The notes under the pieces are model-generated. The model searched no databases. It worked only from the letters and a program-made list of their open reading frames with translations, and was not told the DNA's origin. Shown in pieces: positions 16,231-24,972 of a stretch of 64,000 nt of DNA; the first letter of the stretch is position 1, and each line of letters starts with the position of its first letter. Position numbers and translations under genes: made by a program. Source of the stretch: Frigoribacterium faeni (GTDB taxonomy: Bacteria; Actinomycetota; Actinomycetes; Actinomycetales; Microbacteriaceae); contig NZ_BJUV01000004.1 in the NCBI RefSeq assembly GCF_007988805.1, forward strand, positions 80,500-144,499. The letters are read 5' to 3'.

Positions 16231-16458
16231 ATGTCGCAACGAACCATCACCCAGCTCATCGACGACCTCGACGGCTCAGTCATTCCAGGAGGGATGGGCC
16301 GCACGGTCTTGTTTGAGCTCGACGCCACCACCTACGAACTAGATTTGACGGACGCCCACTTGGACGATCTCAGGGCCGTCCTGGCTCCTTACGTTCGCGC
16401 TGGGCGTCGAACATCGAAAAGCCTGGCTACGAAGCAGCGAAAAAAGAGGGCCGCCTGA
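16231..16458 (+). CDS. Lsr2 N-terminal (oligomerisation) domain protein lacking the DNA-binding half
   Basis: A 75-residue protein that aligns with the dimerisation half of Lsr2: ITQLIDDLDGS at 6-16, VLFELDATTYELDL at 26-39 and LRAVLAPYVRAGRR at 47-60. Full Lsr2 has ~110 residues with a C-terminal AT-groove-binding domain (RGR-type motif). Here only a basic tail (KSLATKQRKKRAA) follows, and the next 110 bp hold no remnant of the second domain in any frame. It may join host Lsr2 filaments and weaken silencing of AT-rich DNA such as the prophage, or be a minimal variant that binds through its basic tail. Confidence 0.85.
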   Translation: MSQRTITQLIDDLDGSVIPGGMGRTVLFELDATTYELDLTDAHLDDLRAVLAPYVRAGRRTSKSLATKQRKKRAA

Positions 16459-16567
16459 TCTCTCCTGGCAGTGACCCAGGGTTGCGAAGTATCCGGTGAA
16501 CAAGATGAGGACCTAGGCACGAACCAGCTTTTCACCCGACCCTCGGCAGGCAGTTCCCGTTCCAGTG

Positions 16568-17167
16568 CTAGCTGATGATGGCGACTGCTAGCTCATCCGC
16601 GGCAGCACTCAGGGCGTCCCAATCGTAGGCGTCGGCGTCTCGTGGGCGGAGAAAGTTCACGCGGATCCGCAGCGGCTCTTCGGTGCCAGCTAGCAATGCA
16701 TTGCCAGACGCTTTCGCCAGCTCACCCTGCGCATCCAGAAGAGTCCCGGGGCCAGCGAGATCATGCGCGACTAGCTGCTTCCGGGCCGTCTCGACTATCT
16801 TCGTCAAGTTTTTGCGTGCTGCAGCATCGAGGTTGTGTGTGCCCCACTCTCTCGCAAGCGAATGCAGCCCGGCGAGGAACTGGGCGGCCTCAGCGTGGAC
16901 GACATCGTCCCGGGCGGCGACGCGAGTGTACCGGTTCGCCTCGATCTCGACCAGACCGTAGGTGTGGAGCTGCGCGATCGCCTCCCGGACGGGTGTCCGT
17001 GAGACGCCGAGCCAGTTGCACAATTCATCGTCGTTGAGCCGTTCGCCAGGCTCGAGCGTGCCGTCGACGATCGCAGCGAGCATCTTGTCGAAGACGACAT
17101 CGCGTAGAAGTCGGCGCGGACCAGTAGATGAGTCGGAAGGAGGGATAGGCATGTCCTGACGATACAT
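16568..17167 (-). CDS. GntR-family transcriptional regulator (FCD type), putative prophage regulator
   Basis: A 199-residue protein with the GntR winged helix at residues ~20-80 (VFDKMLAAIVDGTLEPGERL; LGVSRTPVREAIAQL) and a helical C-terminal FCD-like domain. The gene diverges from the integrase, where a lysogeny regulator would be expected. No CI-like repressor is visible in the right arm. A second Met at 17,152 is an alternative start. An imperfect inverted repeat overlaps its start codon, hinting at autoregulation. It might instead be an acquired metabolic regulator. Confidence 0.85.
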   Translation of the reverse strand: MYRQDMPIPPSDSSTGPRRLLRDVVFDKMLAAIVDGTLEPGERLNDDELCNWLGVSRTPVREAIAQLHTYGLVEIEANRYTRVAARDDVVHAEAAQFLAGLHSLAREWGTHNLDAAARKNLTKIVETARKQLVAHDLAGPGTLLDAQGELAKASGNALLAGTEEPLRIRVNFLRPRDADAYDWDALSAAADELAVAIIS

Positions 17168-17188
17168 GAGTTCGTGTCTGATATGTCA
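17157..17188. promoter_or_regulatory. Candidate operator at the GntR/integrase divergent region
   Basis: TGACGATAC (17157-17165) and GATATGTCA (17180-17188) form an imperfect inverted repeat that covers the start codon of the regulator. The remaining ~190 bp up to the integrase contains a TTGACA hexamer at 17326-17331 without a convincing -10. Confidence 0.35.
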
Positions 17189-17386
17189 AGCGCGCCGGAT
17201 TGTGACGAGGGCGCTAGATAGTCTCAGAGATGGCGACAGTCGGCCAGGACCATCTCCTCAGAAAGGCTGGCGCGCGTAACCTCAATACTCTGCAGAGGGC
17301 AGATGTGGTGACGCACAGATCAGACTTGACAGATTCGGCGTCTTCATCTCGTCGACTGAAGTAACAAAGCACCTGTGCAAGGCCTC

Positions 17387-18691
17387 ATGAACCAGCCTGC
17401 TGCAATGAGAAGAACGAGCAGAGCAACAGTTCGACGTGTACCTAAAGACGAAACCCAGCCGCTGCTGTATTGGCAGGCGTCTATCGAGACAGACCCAGAT
17501 CGGTATGGCAAACGGCGTCGCCGAGTCGTCCGTTCTAAAGACCCCGACGAATGCCAACGAAAGCTGTACGCCGCCCTCGCAGAGGAAGCCCGCAAAGTAC
17601 GCCGCCCAGTTCAGCCGCTTCTTCCTCCGATGCCAGCTCTCCACACGAGCGGCAGCACGGGCGAGTGGGTCCAATACTGGTACGAGGCCATCGCAAAAAT
17701 GGAAGTTGCGCCAAAAACCGCTGCGACCTACAAGAGCATGATTCAAGGGCAGATTCTCCCAACGCTAGGTGACGTCCCTCTCATCGAGCTCAGTGCAGCT
17801 GACGTTAGGTCTCTTAGCGCCGCCGTCCGCGACAAAGGCCTGTCAGGAGCAACGGCACTGCAGGCGCATCGCGTCCTCTCGGCTTCACTCACCCAGGCAT
17901 ACCGCGAGGGCTACGTGCACCGAAACGTTGCACGGCTGACCAAGCCACCCAAGAAAGACGCGAATCGACTTGCAACGTTGACCGTCTACGACGCCCAACA
18001 AATTCTGAAAGAGGCAATCAGGGAACGGCTCGGTTCACGGTGGGCCGCAGCACTCCTGACCGGCGCGCGCCAGGGAGAGCTCCTCGGTCTCGAGCTTGAC
18101 CGAATTAGCGACACACTCGACCTCTCCTGGCAACTACAGCGCCTCACCTGGGTGCACGGCTGCAAGTCATTTTGCGGCTGGCAACGCGGGGCGGAATGCC
18201 CCGAACGGTTCGTAGATGCACCTGCCGGTCATGAGCGTCGCGAACTCGCAGGTGGACTATGGCTCACCCGCCCGAAGTCCGCTGCCGGGTGGCGCGTCAT
18301 CCCCCTTGTAGAACCACTTCGAACTCTGATCGACGCGAGGATTGAGGCTGCTCAACAGGAGCACAACCCCCACGGCCTTCTGTGGACGATGGACACCGGC
18401 CGTCGGCGACGCGACACCCAGGGACGACCTATCGATCCAGGGATAGACAGCAAGAACTGGCACCGACTTCTCGACCAGGTTGGTGTCCCGCACGTGCGCC
18501 TGCACGACGCTCGTCATGCCGCGATCGACCTGCTCTACGAAGCTGGGGCACCCGAAATAGTGATCAAGGACATCGTCGGGCACGCAAGCATCGACATGTC
18601 TCGCCGGTATCGAGGAAGACGCTCGATGACTCCCATGCAAGACGCGCTCAAGGCCATGGCCCAGATCCTCGAGTCACGGCACGGTGCATAG
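17387..18691 (+). CDS. int: Phage tyrosine integrase
   Basis: From ATG 17387 the protein has 434 residues; GTG 17375 is an alternative. An N-terminal arm-binding region and a core-binding SAM-like domain (~105-190) precede the catalytic domain. The catalytic set is complete: Arg228 in LTGARQGELL, Lys297 in TRPKS, HDAR with His373 and Arg376, His399 in VGHAS and nucleophile Tyr408 in SRRYRG. An insert after the first Arg carries Cys259, His-adjacent Cys263 and Cys271 (HGCKSFCGWQRGAECP), which may bind zinc. It catalyses integration and, with a directionality factor not seen here, excision. Confidence 0.95.
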   Translation: MNQPAAMRRTSRATVRRVPKDETQPLLYWQASIETDPDRYGKRRRRVVRSKDPDECQRKLYAALAEEARKVRRPVQPLLPPMPALHTSGSTGEWVQYWYEAIAKMEVAPKTAATYKSMIQGQILPTLGDVPLIELSAADVRSLSAAVRDKGLSGATALQAHRVLSASLTQAYREGYVHRNVARLTKPPKKDANRLATLTVYDAQQILKEAIRERLGSRWAAALLTGARQGELLGLELDRISDTLDLSWQLQRLTWVHGCKSFCGWQRGAECPERFVDAPAGHERRELAGGLWLTRPKSAAGWRVIPLVEPLRTLIDARIEAAQQEHNPHGLLWTMDTGRRRRDTQGRPIDPGIDSKNWHRLLDQVGVPHVRLHDARHAAIDLLYEAGAPEIVIKDIVGHASIDMSRRYRGRRSMTPMQDALKAMAQILESRHGA

Positions 18692-18890
18692 CTAGCACCT
18701 AGCACGACGACTATGTCCCGCGCTCACGTCTTTCCACAGCCTGTCCCAGCTCGGCCAGTGCCGTGCAAGGCTGCGCAGTCCGCACAGAGTCCGCAGAAAG
18801 TACCAATCAGTACCTCTACCGACCACTACCTACCGACATCAGAAGCCTGCATTTCCGGGCTTCGCGCACACCAACAACATCCCACATAGG
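18692..18890. other. Non-coding DNA between integrase and attR
   Basis: About 200 bp without a credible gene. It holds several AGTACC/CTACC words (18,805-18,840) that could be integrase arm-binding sites, but no clear repeat structure. No tRNA gene is present. Confidence 0.4.
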
Positions 18891-18892
18891 TA

Positions 18893-18943
18893 GCGGGCGA
18901 GTACTACAAGTACCCCCTCAGCTTCGAGTTCATCAAGAACTGA
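18893..18943 (+). pseudogene. 3' end of an interrupted host gene, probable attR
   Basis: Downstream of an in-frame TAG, 16 codons read VAGEYYKYPLSFEFIKN-like and end with TGA at 18941-18943. From GAG 18899 on, all 14 sense codons end in C or G, as in host genes and unlike the flanking phage DNA. A terminator-like hairpin follows at 18,962. The simplest reading is that the prophage entered the 3' end of a host coding gene, and the intact gene with a restored end lies at attL outside the window. The gene cannot be identified from this fragment. Confidence 0.55.
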
Positions 18944-18961
18944 CGGCGGTCCCGTCACGCT

Positions 18962-18989
18962 GGGCGCGCCTCCTCGGGGAGACGCGCCC
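18962..18989. terminator. Hairpin between attR and hemW
   Basis: GGGCGCG (18962-18968) pairs with CGCGCCC (18983-18989), with a further CTCC/GGAG pair inside, followed by TTCGTCGT. It can end the interrupted gene from the left and hemW, which stops at 19,025, from the right. Confidence 0.6.
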
Positions 18990-19024
18990 TTCGTCGTCCC
19001 CGCTCCGGACCGGAGGAGAGGGAC

Positions 19025-20251
19025 CTAGGACGGGAGGAGGCGGCGGACCACCGCGTCCGCCATCAGCCGGCCCTCGCGCGTGAGGACGACACGCCCCTGC
19101 AGCGCGGGCCGACCCTCGACCCAGCCGTCGGCGATGAGCCCGGCCACGGCACGACGGCCGTCGTCGTCGAGCTCGGAGGTCGGCAGGCCCTCGCGGATGC
19201 GCACGCCGAGGAGGACCCGCTCGACACGGCGGGTCTCGTCGTCGAGGGTCTCGCGCCCGGCCCCGGGAGACTCGCCCGCGACCATGCGCTGCTGATACGC
19301 GGCCGGGTGCTTGACGTTCCACCAGCGCACTCCGCCGACGTGACTGTGCGCGCCCGGTCCGACGCCCCACCAGTCGTGTCCCTGCCAGTAGGCCAGGTTG
19401 TGGCGCGACCGGTGGTCGACGCCGCGCGACCAGTTGCTGACCTCGTACCAGTCGTAGCCGGCGGCGGCCAGACGGTCGTCCGCCAGCTCGTACATGTCGG
19501 CGGCCACGTCGTCGTCGGGGGTCGCGACCTCGCCACGGCGGATCTGCCGGGCGAGCTTGGTGCCCTCCTCGACGATCAGGGCGTAGGCCGAGAGGTGGTC
19601 GGGCTCCTGGGCGAGGGCGGCGTCGAGGGATCGCTCCCAGTCGTCGAGGGTCTCACCGGGGGTGCCGTAGATGAGGTCGAGGCTGACGTCCAGGCCGGCG
19701 GCGCGAGCCCACTCGACCACGAGCGGGATGCGTGCGGGGTCGTGAGTGCGTTCGAGCGTGGCGAGCACGCTCGGCACGGCGGACTGCATGCCGAAGCTGA
19801 CCCGGGTGAAACCGGCGTCGGCCAGGGCGAGGAGGTACTCGGCGTCGACGGAGTCGGGGTTCGCCTCGGTGGTCACCTCCGCGCCGGGGGCGAGGCCCCA
19901 GGTGTCGCGGACGGCGTGCAGCATGCTGGTCAGGTCGGAGTGCGGGAGCATCGTCGGGGTGCCCCCGCCGAAGAAGACGGTGGATGCGAGGCGCGAGGGC
20001 AGCCCGACGCCCGACAGCACCCGGCCGCCGAGAGCCACCTCCTCGATCGCCTGGGAGGCGTAGTCGTCGCGACGCGCCCCGCGGAGCTCGTCGCCCGTGT
20101 ACGTGTTGAAGTCGCAGTACCCGCATCGGACCCGGCAGAACGGCACGTGCAGGTAGACGCCGAAGTTGCGGTCGTCAGCGCCGGCGACGACCGACGAGGG
20201 CAGCTCGCCGTCCGCGGGAGCCGGATCACCGAGCGGGAGGGTGCTCGGCAC
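19025..20251 (-). CDS. hemW: Radical SAM heme chaperone HemW (coproporphyrinogen dehydrogenase-like)
   Basis: From GTG 20251, two bases after the preceding stop, the protein has 408 residues. The SAM cluster motif is C39-R-V-R-C43-G-Y-C46 in VPFCRVRCGYCDFNTY, followed by VFFGGGTPTM, and the C-terminal HemN domain follows. HemW binds heme and passes it to respiratory enzymes; despite the annotation tradition it is not a true coproporphyrinogen oxidase. It is the last gene of the lepA-DUF1990-hemW operon, and heme trafficking may link with the bd oxidase encoded later in the window. A longer upstream frame exists but overlaps the DUF1990 gene. Confidence 0.93.
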   Translation of the reverse strand: MPSTLPLGDPAPADGELPSSVVAGADDRNFGVYLHVPFCRVRCGYCDFNTYTGDELRGARRDDYASQAIEEVALGGRVLSGVGLPSRLASTVFFGGGTPTMLPHSDLTSMLHAVRDTWGLAPGAEVTTEANPDSVDAEYLLALADAGFTRVSFGMQSAVPSVLATLERTHDPARIPLVVEWARAAGLDVSLDLIYGTPGETLDDWERSLDAALAQEPDHLSAYALIVEEGTKLARQIRRGEVATPDDDVAADMYELADDRLAAAGYDWYEVSNWSRGVDHRSRHNLAYWQGHDWWGVGPGAHSHVGGVRWWNVKHPAAYQQRMVAGESPGAGRETLDDETRRVERVLLGVRIREGLPTSELDDDGRRAVAGLIADGWVEGRPALQGRVVLTREGRLMADAVVRRLLPS

Positions 20252-20253
20252 CG

Positions 20254-21009
20254 TCAGTCGTCCGTCCGGCGGAGGGTCGGATCCTCGGGCGCCGTCTCGG
20301 GCGACTCGGCGGCCGTGACGGCGGCCGCACCGAGGTCGGTCTCCGGCTCCGGACCCGGCTCGTTCAGGCTCAGCGCCCGCAGGTAGCGGCGCGTGTAGAG
20401 GGCCTGCGTGCGGCGCATGAAGGGCTCGACCAGCTTCCAGCGGAAGGAGGACGGGCGCGAGAACGACCGGATCGAGAGCCAGACCGAGCCGTCGTCGGTC
20501 TGGTCGACGATCCAGGACTCCTCCCCGCTCTCGGGGTGACCGTCGAGGGTGCCGTAGGCGAATCCCTTGCGCTTGGGCTCGTCGATCACGTACACGACGC
20601 GGACGGGCGCCTCGACCCGACGCCCGTAGGCCTCGATCGTCAGCGTGGCCGTGGTGCCCGCGGTGAGGAACGGCGTGCCGTCGGGGGCGAAACGGGACTC
20701 GTCGGGCGAGCGCGTCCAGTGGGCGGGATCGACCGGCGCGCCGTTCTCGTCGAAGGTGACCGGCGTGTACCCGCCCTCCTCCACGGAGGGGACGTCGTCG
20801 ACGCGCACCTCGATGCCGCTGCGCTTCTGGATCTGCCAGGTCATCGTGGCGGTCCACGCGGCCTCGAACCGGGCGTCGCCGTGCCCGACCCGGGTCCGGT
20901 ACTCGGCGGGGGTGAATCCGCTCGGCGGGTACTGCATCAGGTCGGGCGCCTGGGTGGCCCCCACCTCGCCGTACGTGGTGCGGGTCTCGGTGTGCGTCGC
21001 GCGCCTCAT
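20254..21009 (-). CDS. DUF1990 family protein
   Basis: A 251-residue protein in the operon between lepA and hemW, four bases from the former. The DUF1990 signature is seen in ATQAPDLMQYPPSGFTPAEY (start) and EPKRKGFAYGTLDGHPESGE, ending with RRTQALYTRRYLRALS. The family is probably a lipid- or small-ligand-binding beta barrel; its function is not established. A ~35-residue acidic low-complexity tail (PETDLGAAAVTAAESPETAP) follows and is probably disordered. Confidence 0.88.
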   Translation of the reverse strand: MRRATHTETRTTYGEVGATQAPDLMQYPPSGFTPAEYRTRVGHGDARFEAAWTATMTWQIQKRSGIEVRVDDVPSVEEGGYTPVTFDENGAPVDPAHWTRSPDESRFAPDGTPFLTAGTTATLTIEAYGRRVEAPVRVVYVIDEPKRKGFAYGTLDGHPESGEESWIVDQTDDGSVWLSIRSFSRPSSFRWKLVEPFMRRTQALYTRRYLRALSLNEPGPEPETDLGAAAVTAAESPETAPEDPTLRRTDD

Positions 21010-21013
21010 CGGT

Positions 21014-22864
21014 CTACTTCTTGTCCTTCTTCTCGACGTCGCCGCTCAGGGCGGCGATGAAGGCCTCTTGAGGGACCTCCACGCGACCGATGGTCTTCAT
21101 GCGCTTCTTGCCCTCCTTCTGCTTCTCGAGCAGCTTGCGCTTCCGGGAGATGTCGCCTCCGTAGCACTTCGCGAGGACGTCCTTCCGCATCGCACGGATG
21201 CTCTCGCGGGCGATGATCCGCGCGCCGATGGCGGCCTGGATCGGCACCTCGAACTGCTGGCGAGGGATCAGCTCGCGCAGACGTCCGGTCATCAGGACGC
21301 CGTAGGCGTACGCCTTGTCGCGGTGCACGATGGCGCTGAACGCGTCGACGGTCTCGCCCTGCAGCAGGATGTCCACCTTGACGAGGTCGGCCTCCTGGTC
21401 GCCGATGGGCTCGTAGTCGAGGCTCGCGTAGCCCGCGGTCTTCGACTTGAGGCTGTCGAAGAAGTCGAACACGATCTCTCCGAGCGGGATCGAGTAGCGG
21501 ATCTCGACGCGGTCCTCGCCGAGGTACTCCATGCCGAGCAGGTTGCCGCGACGCTGCTGGCAGAGCTCCATGATGACGCCGACGTAGTCCTTCGGGGCGA
21601 GGATCGCGGCCTTGACCATGGGCTCGCTCACGCTGGCGATCTTCCCGCCGGGGAACTCGCTCGGGTTCGTGACCGTCACGGTCTTCTTGTCGTCCGTGGT
21701 GACCTCGTAGACCACGCTGGGAGCGGTCGTGATGAGGTCGAGCCCGAACTCGCGCTCCAGGCGCTCGGTGATGATCTCGAGGTGCAGCAGGCCGAGGAAT
21801 CCGCAGCGGAAGCCGAAGCCGAGGGCGACGGAGGTCTCGGGCTCGTAGACCAGCGCGGCGTCGGACAGCTTGAGCTTGTCGAGCGCCTCGCGGAGATCGG
21901 GGTAGTCGCTGCCGTCGATGGGGTACAGGCCCGAGTAGACCATCGGGAGGGGCTCAACGTAGCCGGCCAGCGCCTCCGTGGCGGGCTTCGCCGACGTCGT
22001 GACCGTGTCACCCACCTTGGACAGCCGCACGTCCTTGACACCGGTGATGAGGTATCCGACCTCACCGACGGAGAGCCCCTTGCTGGGCGTCGGCTCGGGC
22101 GACGAGACGCCGATCTCGAGGATCTCGTGCGTCGACTTGGTCGACATCATCTGCACCTTCTCGCGAGGGTGCAGGGTGCCGTCGATCATGCGGATGTAGG
22201 TGACGACCCCGCGGTAGCTGTCGTAGACGGAGTCGAAGATCATCGCGCGAGGCGAGGCGTCGAAGTCGCCGACGGGCGAGGGGATGCGGTCGACGACCCG
22301 GTCGAGGAGCTCCTCGACGCCCATGCCGGTCTTGCCGCTCACCCGGAGGACGTCGTCGGGGTCGCCGCCGATGAGACCGGCCAGCTCGGCCGCGTACTTC
22401 TCGGGATCGGCGGCGGGGAGGTCGATCTTGTTCAGGACCGGGATGATCTCGAGGTCGTTCTCGAGCGCCAGGTAGAGGTTCGCCAGGGTCTGCGCCTCGA
22501 TGCCCTGCGCGGCGTCGACCAGGAGGATGGCGCCCTCGCACGCGGCGAGCGAGCGGCTGACCTCGTAGCTGAAGTCGACGTGGCCGGGGGTGTCGATCAT
22601 GTTGAGCGCGAAGGTCTTCCCGTCGCGCTCCCACGGCATGCGCACGGCCTGGCTCTTGATCGTGATGCCGCGCTCGCGCTCGATGTCCATGCGATCGAGG
22701 TACTGAGCCCGCATCGCACGGTCCTCGACGACGCCGGTGATGCCCAGCATGCGGTCGGCGAGGGTCGACTTGCCGTGGTCGATGTGCGCGATGATGCAGA
22801 AGTTGCGGAGGGACTCGGGCGGCGTCGACGCCGGCTCGAGTGCTCGAGATGCTAGGGGGCTCAC
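21014..22864 (-). CDS. lepA: Elongation factor 4 (LepA), ribosomal back-translocase GTPase
   Basis: GTG at 22864 follows AGAGGATC and gives 616 residues, the usual length. GTPase motifs: AHIDHGKST (26-34), the DTPGH box and NKID. The LepA-specific C-terminal domain ([40 protein letters not shown]) and final basic [16 protein letters not shown] are complete. It acts on stalled or mis-translocated ribosomes. It heads the lepA-DUF1990-hemW operon. An upstream in-frame extension to 23,041 passes through a repeat element and is rejected. Confidence 0.97.
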   Translation of the reverse strand: MSPLASRALEPASTPPESLRNFCIIAHIDHGKSTLADRMLGITGVVEDRAMRAQYLDRMDIERERGITIKSQAVRMPWERDGKTFALNMIDTPGHVDFSYEVSRSLAACEGAILLVDAAQGIEAQTLANLYLALENDLEIIPVLNKIDLPAADPEKYAAELAGLIGGDPDDVLRVSGKTGMGVEELLDRVVDRIPSPVGDFDASPRAMIFDSVYDSYRGVVTYIRMIDGTLHPREKVQMMSTKSTHEILEIGVSSPEPTPSKGLSVGEVGYLITGVKDVRLSKVGDTVTTSAKPATEALAGYVEPLPMVYSGLYPIDGSDYPDLREALDKLKLSDAALVYEPETSVALGFGFRCGFLGLLHLEIITERLEREFGLDLITTAPSVVYEVTTDDKKTVTVTNPSEFPGGKIASVSEPMVKAAILAPKDYVGVIMELCQQRRGNLLGMEYLGEDRVEIRYSIPLGEIVFDFFDSLKSKTAGYASLDYEPIGDQEADLVKVDILLQGETVDAFSAIVHRDKAYAYGVLMTGRLRELIPRQQFEVPIQAAIGARIIARESIRAMRKDVLAKCYGGDISRKRKLLEKQKEGKKRMKTIGRVEVPQEAFIAALSGDVEKKDKK

Positions 22865-22980
22865 ACGATCCTCTGGGGGTGACGGGCGGGGGTTCCGTCG
22901 ATTCTCCCACGGCTGCGCCCCGGGTCGGGTCCGAGCGGAGCGCTGCGAGTGACTCCGGCCCCGGGAGCGCGGACGCCGGA

Positions 22981-23067
22981 GTCGGCAACTCCTGCCCCCT
23001 GCGGGCGACGGGGCCGCACCACCGCGGGGCCGCGGCGCCACCGCGACAGGGGTGAGGAGTTGCCGAC
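22981..23067. repeat. Intergenic inverted-repeat element, copy A
   Basis: GTCGGCAACTCCT (22981-22993) and AGGAGTTGCCGAC (23055-23067) are perfect 13-bp inverted arms around 61 bp of GC-rich DNA. Three further copies of the same plan lie at 55,253, 56,774 and 58,299. Confidence 0.8.
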
Positions 23068-23150
23068 GCGGCGGCGGGCGCGGGGTGCGGGGGGCGGGGG
23101 CGGGCGCGGGGTGCGGAGCGCGGGGTGCGGTCAGCCGGGGCGGGATGCGG
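23068..23150. repeat. GC-rich short tandem repeats
   Basis: Three copies of GCGCGGGGTGCGG (near 23,078, 23,104 and 23,118) are followed by two copies of ATGCGGTCAGCCGG or GTGCGGTCAGCCGG, the second running into the stop codon of the next gene. Confidence 0.6.
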
Positions 23151-23471
23151 TCAGCCGGCGAGGCCGTGGAGCAGGCCGAGCACGCCGGCGGGCACGACGA
23201 CCGCCAGTCCGATCGCGAGGGCGACGACGGAGCCGAGCAGCATCACGGCGGATGAGATCAGACCGACGAGGGCCATCGTCCGACCCTCGGGCTCACGGCG
23301 ACGGGAGAGCACGCCGAGCACGATTCCGGCGATGGGGACGAAGAGGGTGAAGCCGAAGGCGATGGACGAGAGCCCGAGCACGAGGCTCCAGACGGCGAGG
23401 GGCGATCGGATGCCCGTCTCGACCGGGCGGTAGGACGAGGTGGTGTGGACGTTGTCGTTGACGTTGGACAT
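23151..23471 (-). CDS. Small membrane protein (DUF4190-like)
   Basis: From ATG 23471 (GAGGAC upstream) the protein has 106 residues. A Ser/Asn/Thr-rich start is followed by two or three hydrophobic helices: residues ~27-50 ([20 protein letters not shown]) and ~70-100, with the intervening [12 protein letters not shown]. This arrangement fits the DUF4190 family of small membrane proteins. Its function is unknown. TAGGCT seven bases before the start looks like a -10 for a leaderless message. Confidence 0.75.
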   Translation of the reverse strand: MSNVNDNVHTTSSYRPVETGIRSPLAVWSLVLGLSSIAFGFTLFVPIAGIVLGVLSRRREPEGRTMALVGLISSAVMLLGSVVALAIGLAVVVPAGVLGLLHGLAG

Positions 23472-23557
23472 GTCCTCGAGCCTAGGAACGCCTCGTCGGC
23501 GGTGACAGGGGGTTGTCCCCCCGATCCCGGCGGGGGCGGACCGCTCCGCCGGGCCGA

Positions 23558-24727
23558 TCAGACGGCGGGTGCGGTCGCGTCCATCGTCGCGGGGGCGGGG
23601 AGCTTCGACAGCCCGCGGGTGATGACCTCGGGCGACGACGCCAGACAGACGCGGATCCACCCCTCGCCGCTCCGACCGAAGGCGCTGCCCGGTGCCACGG
23701 CGACGCGCTCGGACAGCAGGAACCCCTCGGCCCAGGCGGCGACGTCCCCACCCGTCGCGTAGCCGACGTCGATCCAGAGGTAGAAGGCGCCGGTCGGCTC
23801 GAGGTAGCGGATGCCCCGCCGGTCGAGCAGCGACGTCGCGAGCTCGAGGTTGCGACGGTAGTGGTCGCGTGCGTCGGCCACCGGCTGGTGGTCGCCCAGG
23901 ATCGCGGCGAGGGCCGCATGCTGGTCGGGCTCGGCCACGCAGCTGATGGCGGCCTCCTGGACGGTGCGCATCGTGTCGGCGAGCCCGCGCGGCGTGACGA
24001 GGTAGCCCACCCGCACCCCGGTCATGGCGTAGGTCTTGCTGAGGGAGAAGACGCTGAACACGCGGTCGTCGTCGTCGAGCGACGCGAGGCTGACGTGCGC
24101 CGGGCCGTAGGTGAAGTACTCGTAGACCTCGTCGCTGATCACCCAGAGGTCGTGGCGACGGGCGAAGTCGAGCAGACCCCGGAGAGTCTCCTCGTCGTAG
24201 ACCACGCCGAGCGGGTTGGAGGGCGAGTTGACGATGATGGCGCGGGTGCGCTCGCCGACGAGGTTCTCGAGCTCCGCCAGGTCGGGGACGAACCGGGCCG
24301 CCGGGGCCAGCGTGTAGGGCACCGGCACGGCATCGAGCATGTGGGCGTTCATGGTGAACGTCGTGTAGCCGGGATCGGGCACCAGGATCTCGTCGCCCGC
24401 GGCCAGCAGCAGCCCCATGGTCTGGTGGAGGGCCTGCGTCCCGCCGACGGTGACCCAGACCTGCTCGACGTCGACGTGGACGTCGTTCTCCCGGGCCAGC
24501 TTGGCGACGAGAGCCTCACGCAGCGGAGCGATGCCGCCGTTCGGGGTGTAGTTGGTGAGGTCGTCCGCCCACGCCCGACGCGCCGCATCGCTGATGTGCC
24601 GGGCCACGGGGACGTCCGGCTCGCCGACGACGAGCATGTCGACGTCGTCGAGCTTCGCGGCGATCTCGAAGACGCGGCGGATTCCCGAGGCGGGCACAGT
24701 GGTCATGTGCGGGGCGAGCTGCGGCAT
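23558..24727 (-). CDS. Pyridoxal-phosphate aminotransferase, class I/II
   Basis: A 389-residue enzyme of fold type I. Visible active-site parts are Asn171 in NSPSNPLG, Asp199 and Tyr202 in ISDEVYEY, and the Schiff-base Lys231 in FSLSKTYAMTGVRVGY. The C-terminal domain ends with an Arg for the substrate carboxylate in GWIRVCLASS. The family covers aspartate/alanine-type enzymes; the exact substrate is not clear. A -10-like TACCGT sits six bases before the ATG. It stands alone and diverges from rpsT. Confidence 0.9.
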   Translation of the reverse strand: MPQLAPHMTTVPASGIRRVFEIAAKLDDVDMLVVGEPDVPVARHISDAARRAWADDLTNYTPNGGIAPLREALVAKLARENDVHVDVEQVWVTVGGTQALHQTMGLLLAAGDEILVPDPGYTTFTMNAHMLDAVPVPYTLAPAARFVPDLAELENLVGERTRAIIVNSPSNPLGVVYDEETLRGLLDFARRHDLWVISDEVYEYFTYGPAHVSLASLDDDDRVFSVFSLSKTYAMTGVRVGYLVTPRGLADTMRTVQEAAISCVAEPDQHAALAAILGDHQPVADARDHYRRNLELATSLLDRRGIRYLEPTGAFYLWIDVGYATGGDVAAWAEGFLLSERVAVAPGSAFGRSGEGWIRVCLASSPEVITRGLSKLPAPATMDATAPAV

Positions 24728-24776
24728 GATGGCACGGTACTACGGGCGACGCGACGCGCCGACCAGCCGCCGCTCG

Positions 24777-24805
24777 TTGAGAGTCGCGCGACCTGCTGGT
24801 AACGT
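24777..24805 (+). promoter_or_regulatory. rpsT promoter
   Basis: TTGAGA (24777-24782), a 17-base spacer and TAACGT (24800-24805) preceded by TG. This leaves a ~160-nt leader before rpsT, long enough for an autoregulatory structure as known for S20 in other bacteria. Confidence 0.65.
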
Positions 24806-24972
24806 TGCCTGTTGGCTTGCGCGTTACGTCTAGCAGTGGCGGAACGCGAACGCAGCCGAGAGCCGCTCCGGTGGCCATCACCGGCGGCAGCACCGGGTCG
24901 ATCGACGCACGTCGCTCGAACGCTCGGCTGGCGCACATCCGTCCGAGACACAGAATCCAGAAAGTAGTTCAC

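Larger units (their letters stand above)
1..18943. mobile_element. Right-hand portion of an integrated siphovirus prophage
   Basis: The stretch carries a collinear tailed-phage late operon (scaffold, capsid, connector, tail tube, chaperone frameshift pair, tape measure, fibres, endolysin, holin-like proteins) followed by an accessory arm and a tyrosine integrase. Base composition is visibly less GC-rich than the host DNA after 19,000, with the lowest GC near 14.3-15.9 kb. The left end (portal, terminase, replication genes, attL) lies outside the window. The right end is placed at a host-like 3' gene fragment ending at 18,943; the exact att core cannot be fixed without the other end. The late genes look intact, so the prophage may be functional, but this is inference. 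Confidence 0.93.

Noticed and set aside
16459..16567. Frameshifted remnant of the Lsr2 DNA-binding half
   Set aside because: All frames were read for an RGR-type or Trp-Ala-x-x-x-Gly motif and none was found, so the gene is a real half-protein, not a broken one.
18692..19024. tRNA gene as integration site
   Set aside because: No cloverleaf with a GGTTCGA-type T arm could be drawn in this stretch; the host-gene 3' end fits better.
20645..22855. Long plus-strand frame opposite lepA
   Set aside because: Composition (Val/Asp/Leu/Arg repeats) is that of the antisense strand of a GC-rich gene; lepA on the other strand is certain.
22865..23041. N-terminal extension of lepA
   Set aside because: The added 59 residues are Arg/Pro/Ser rich, cross the inverted-repeat element and have no counterpart in LepA; GTG 22864 has a good ribosome site.
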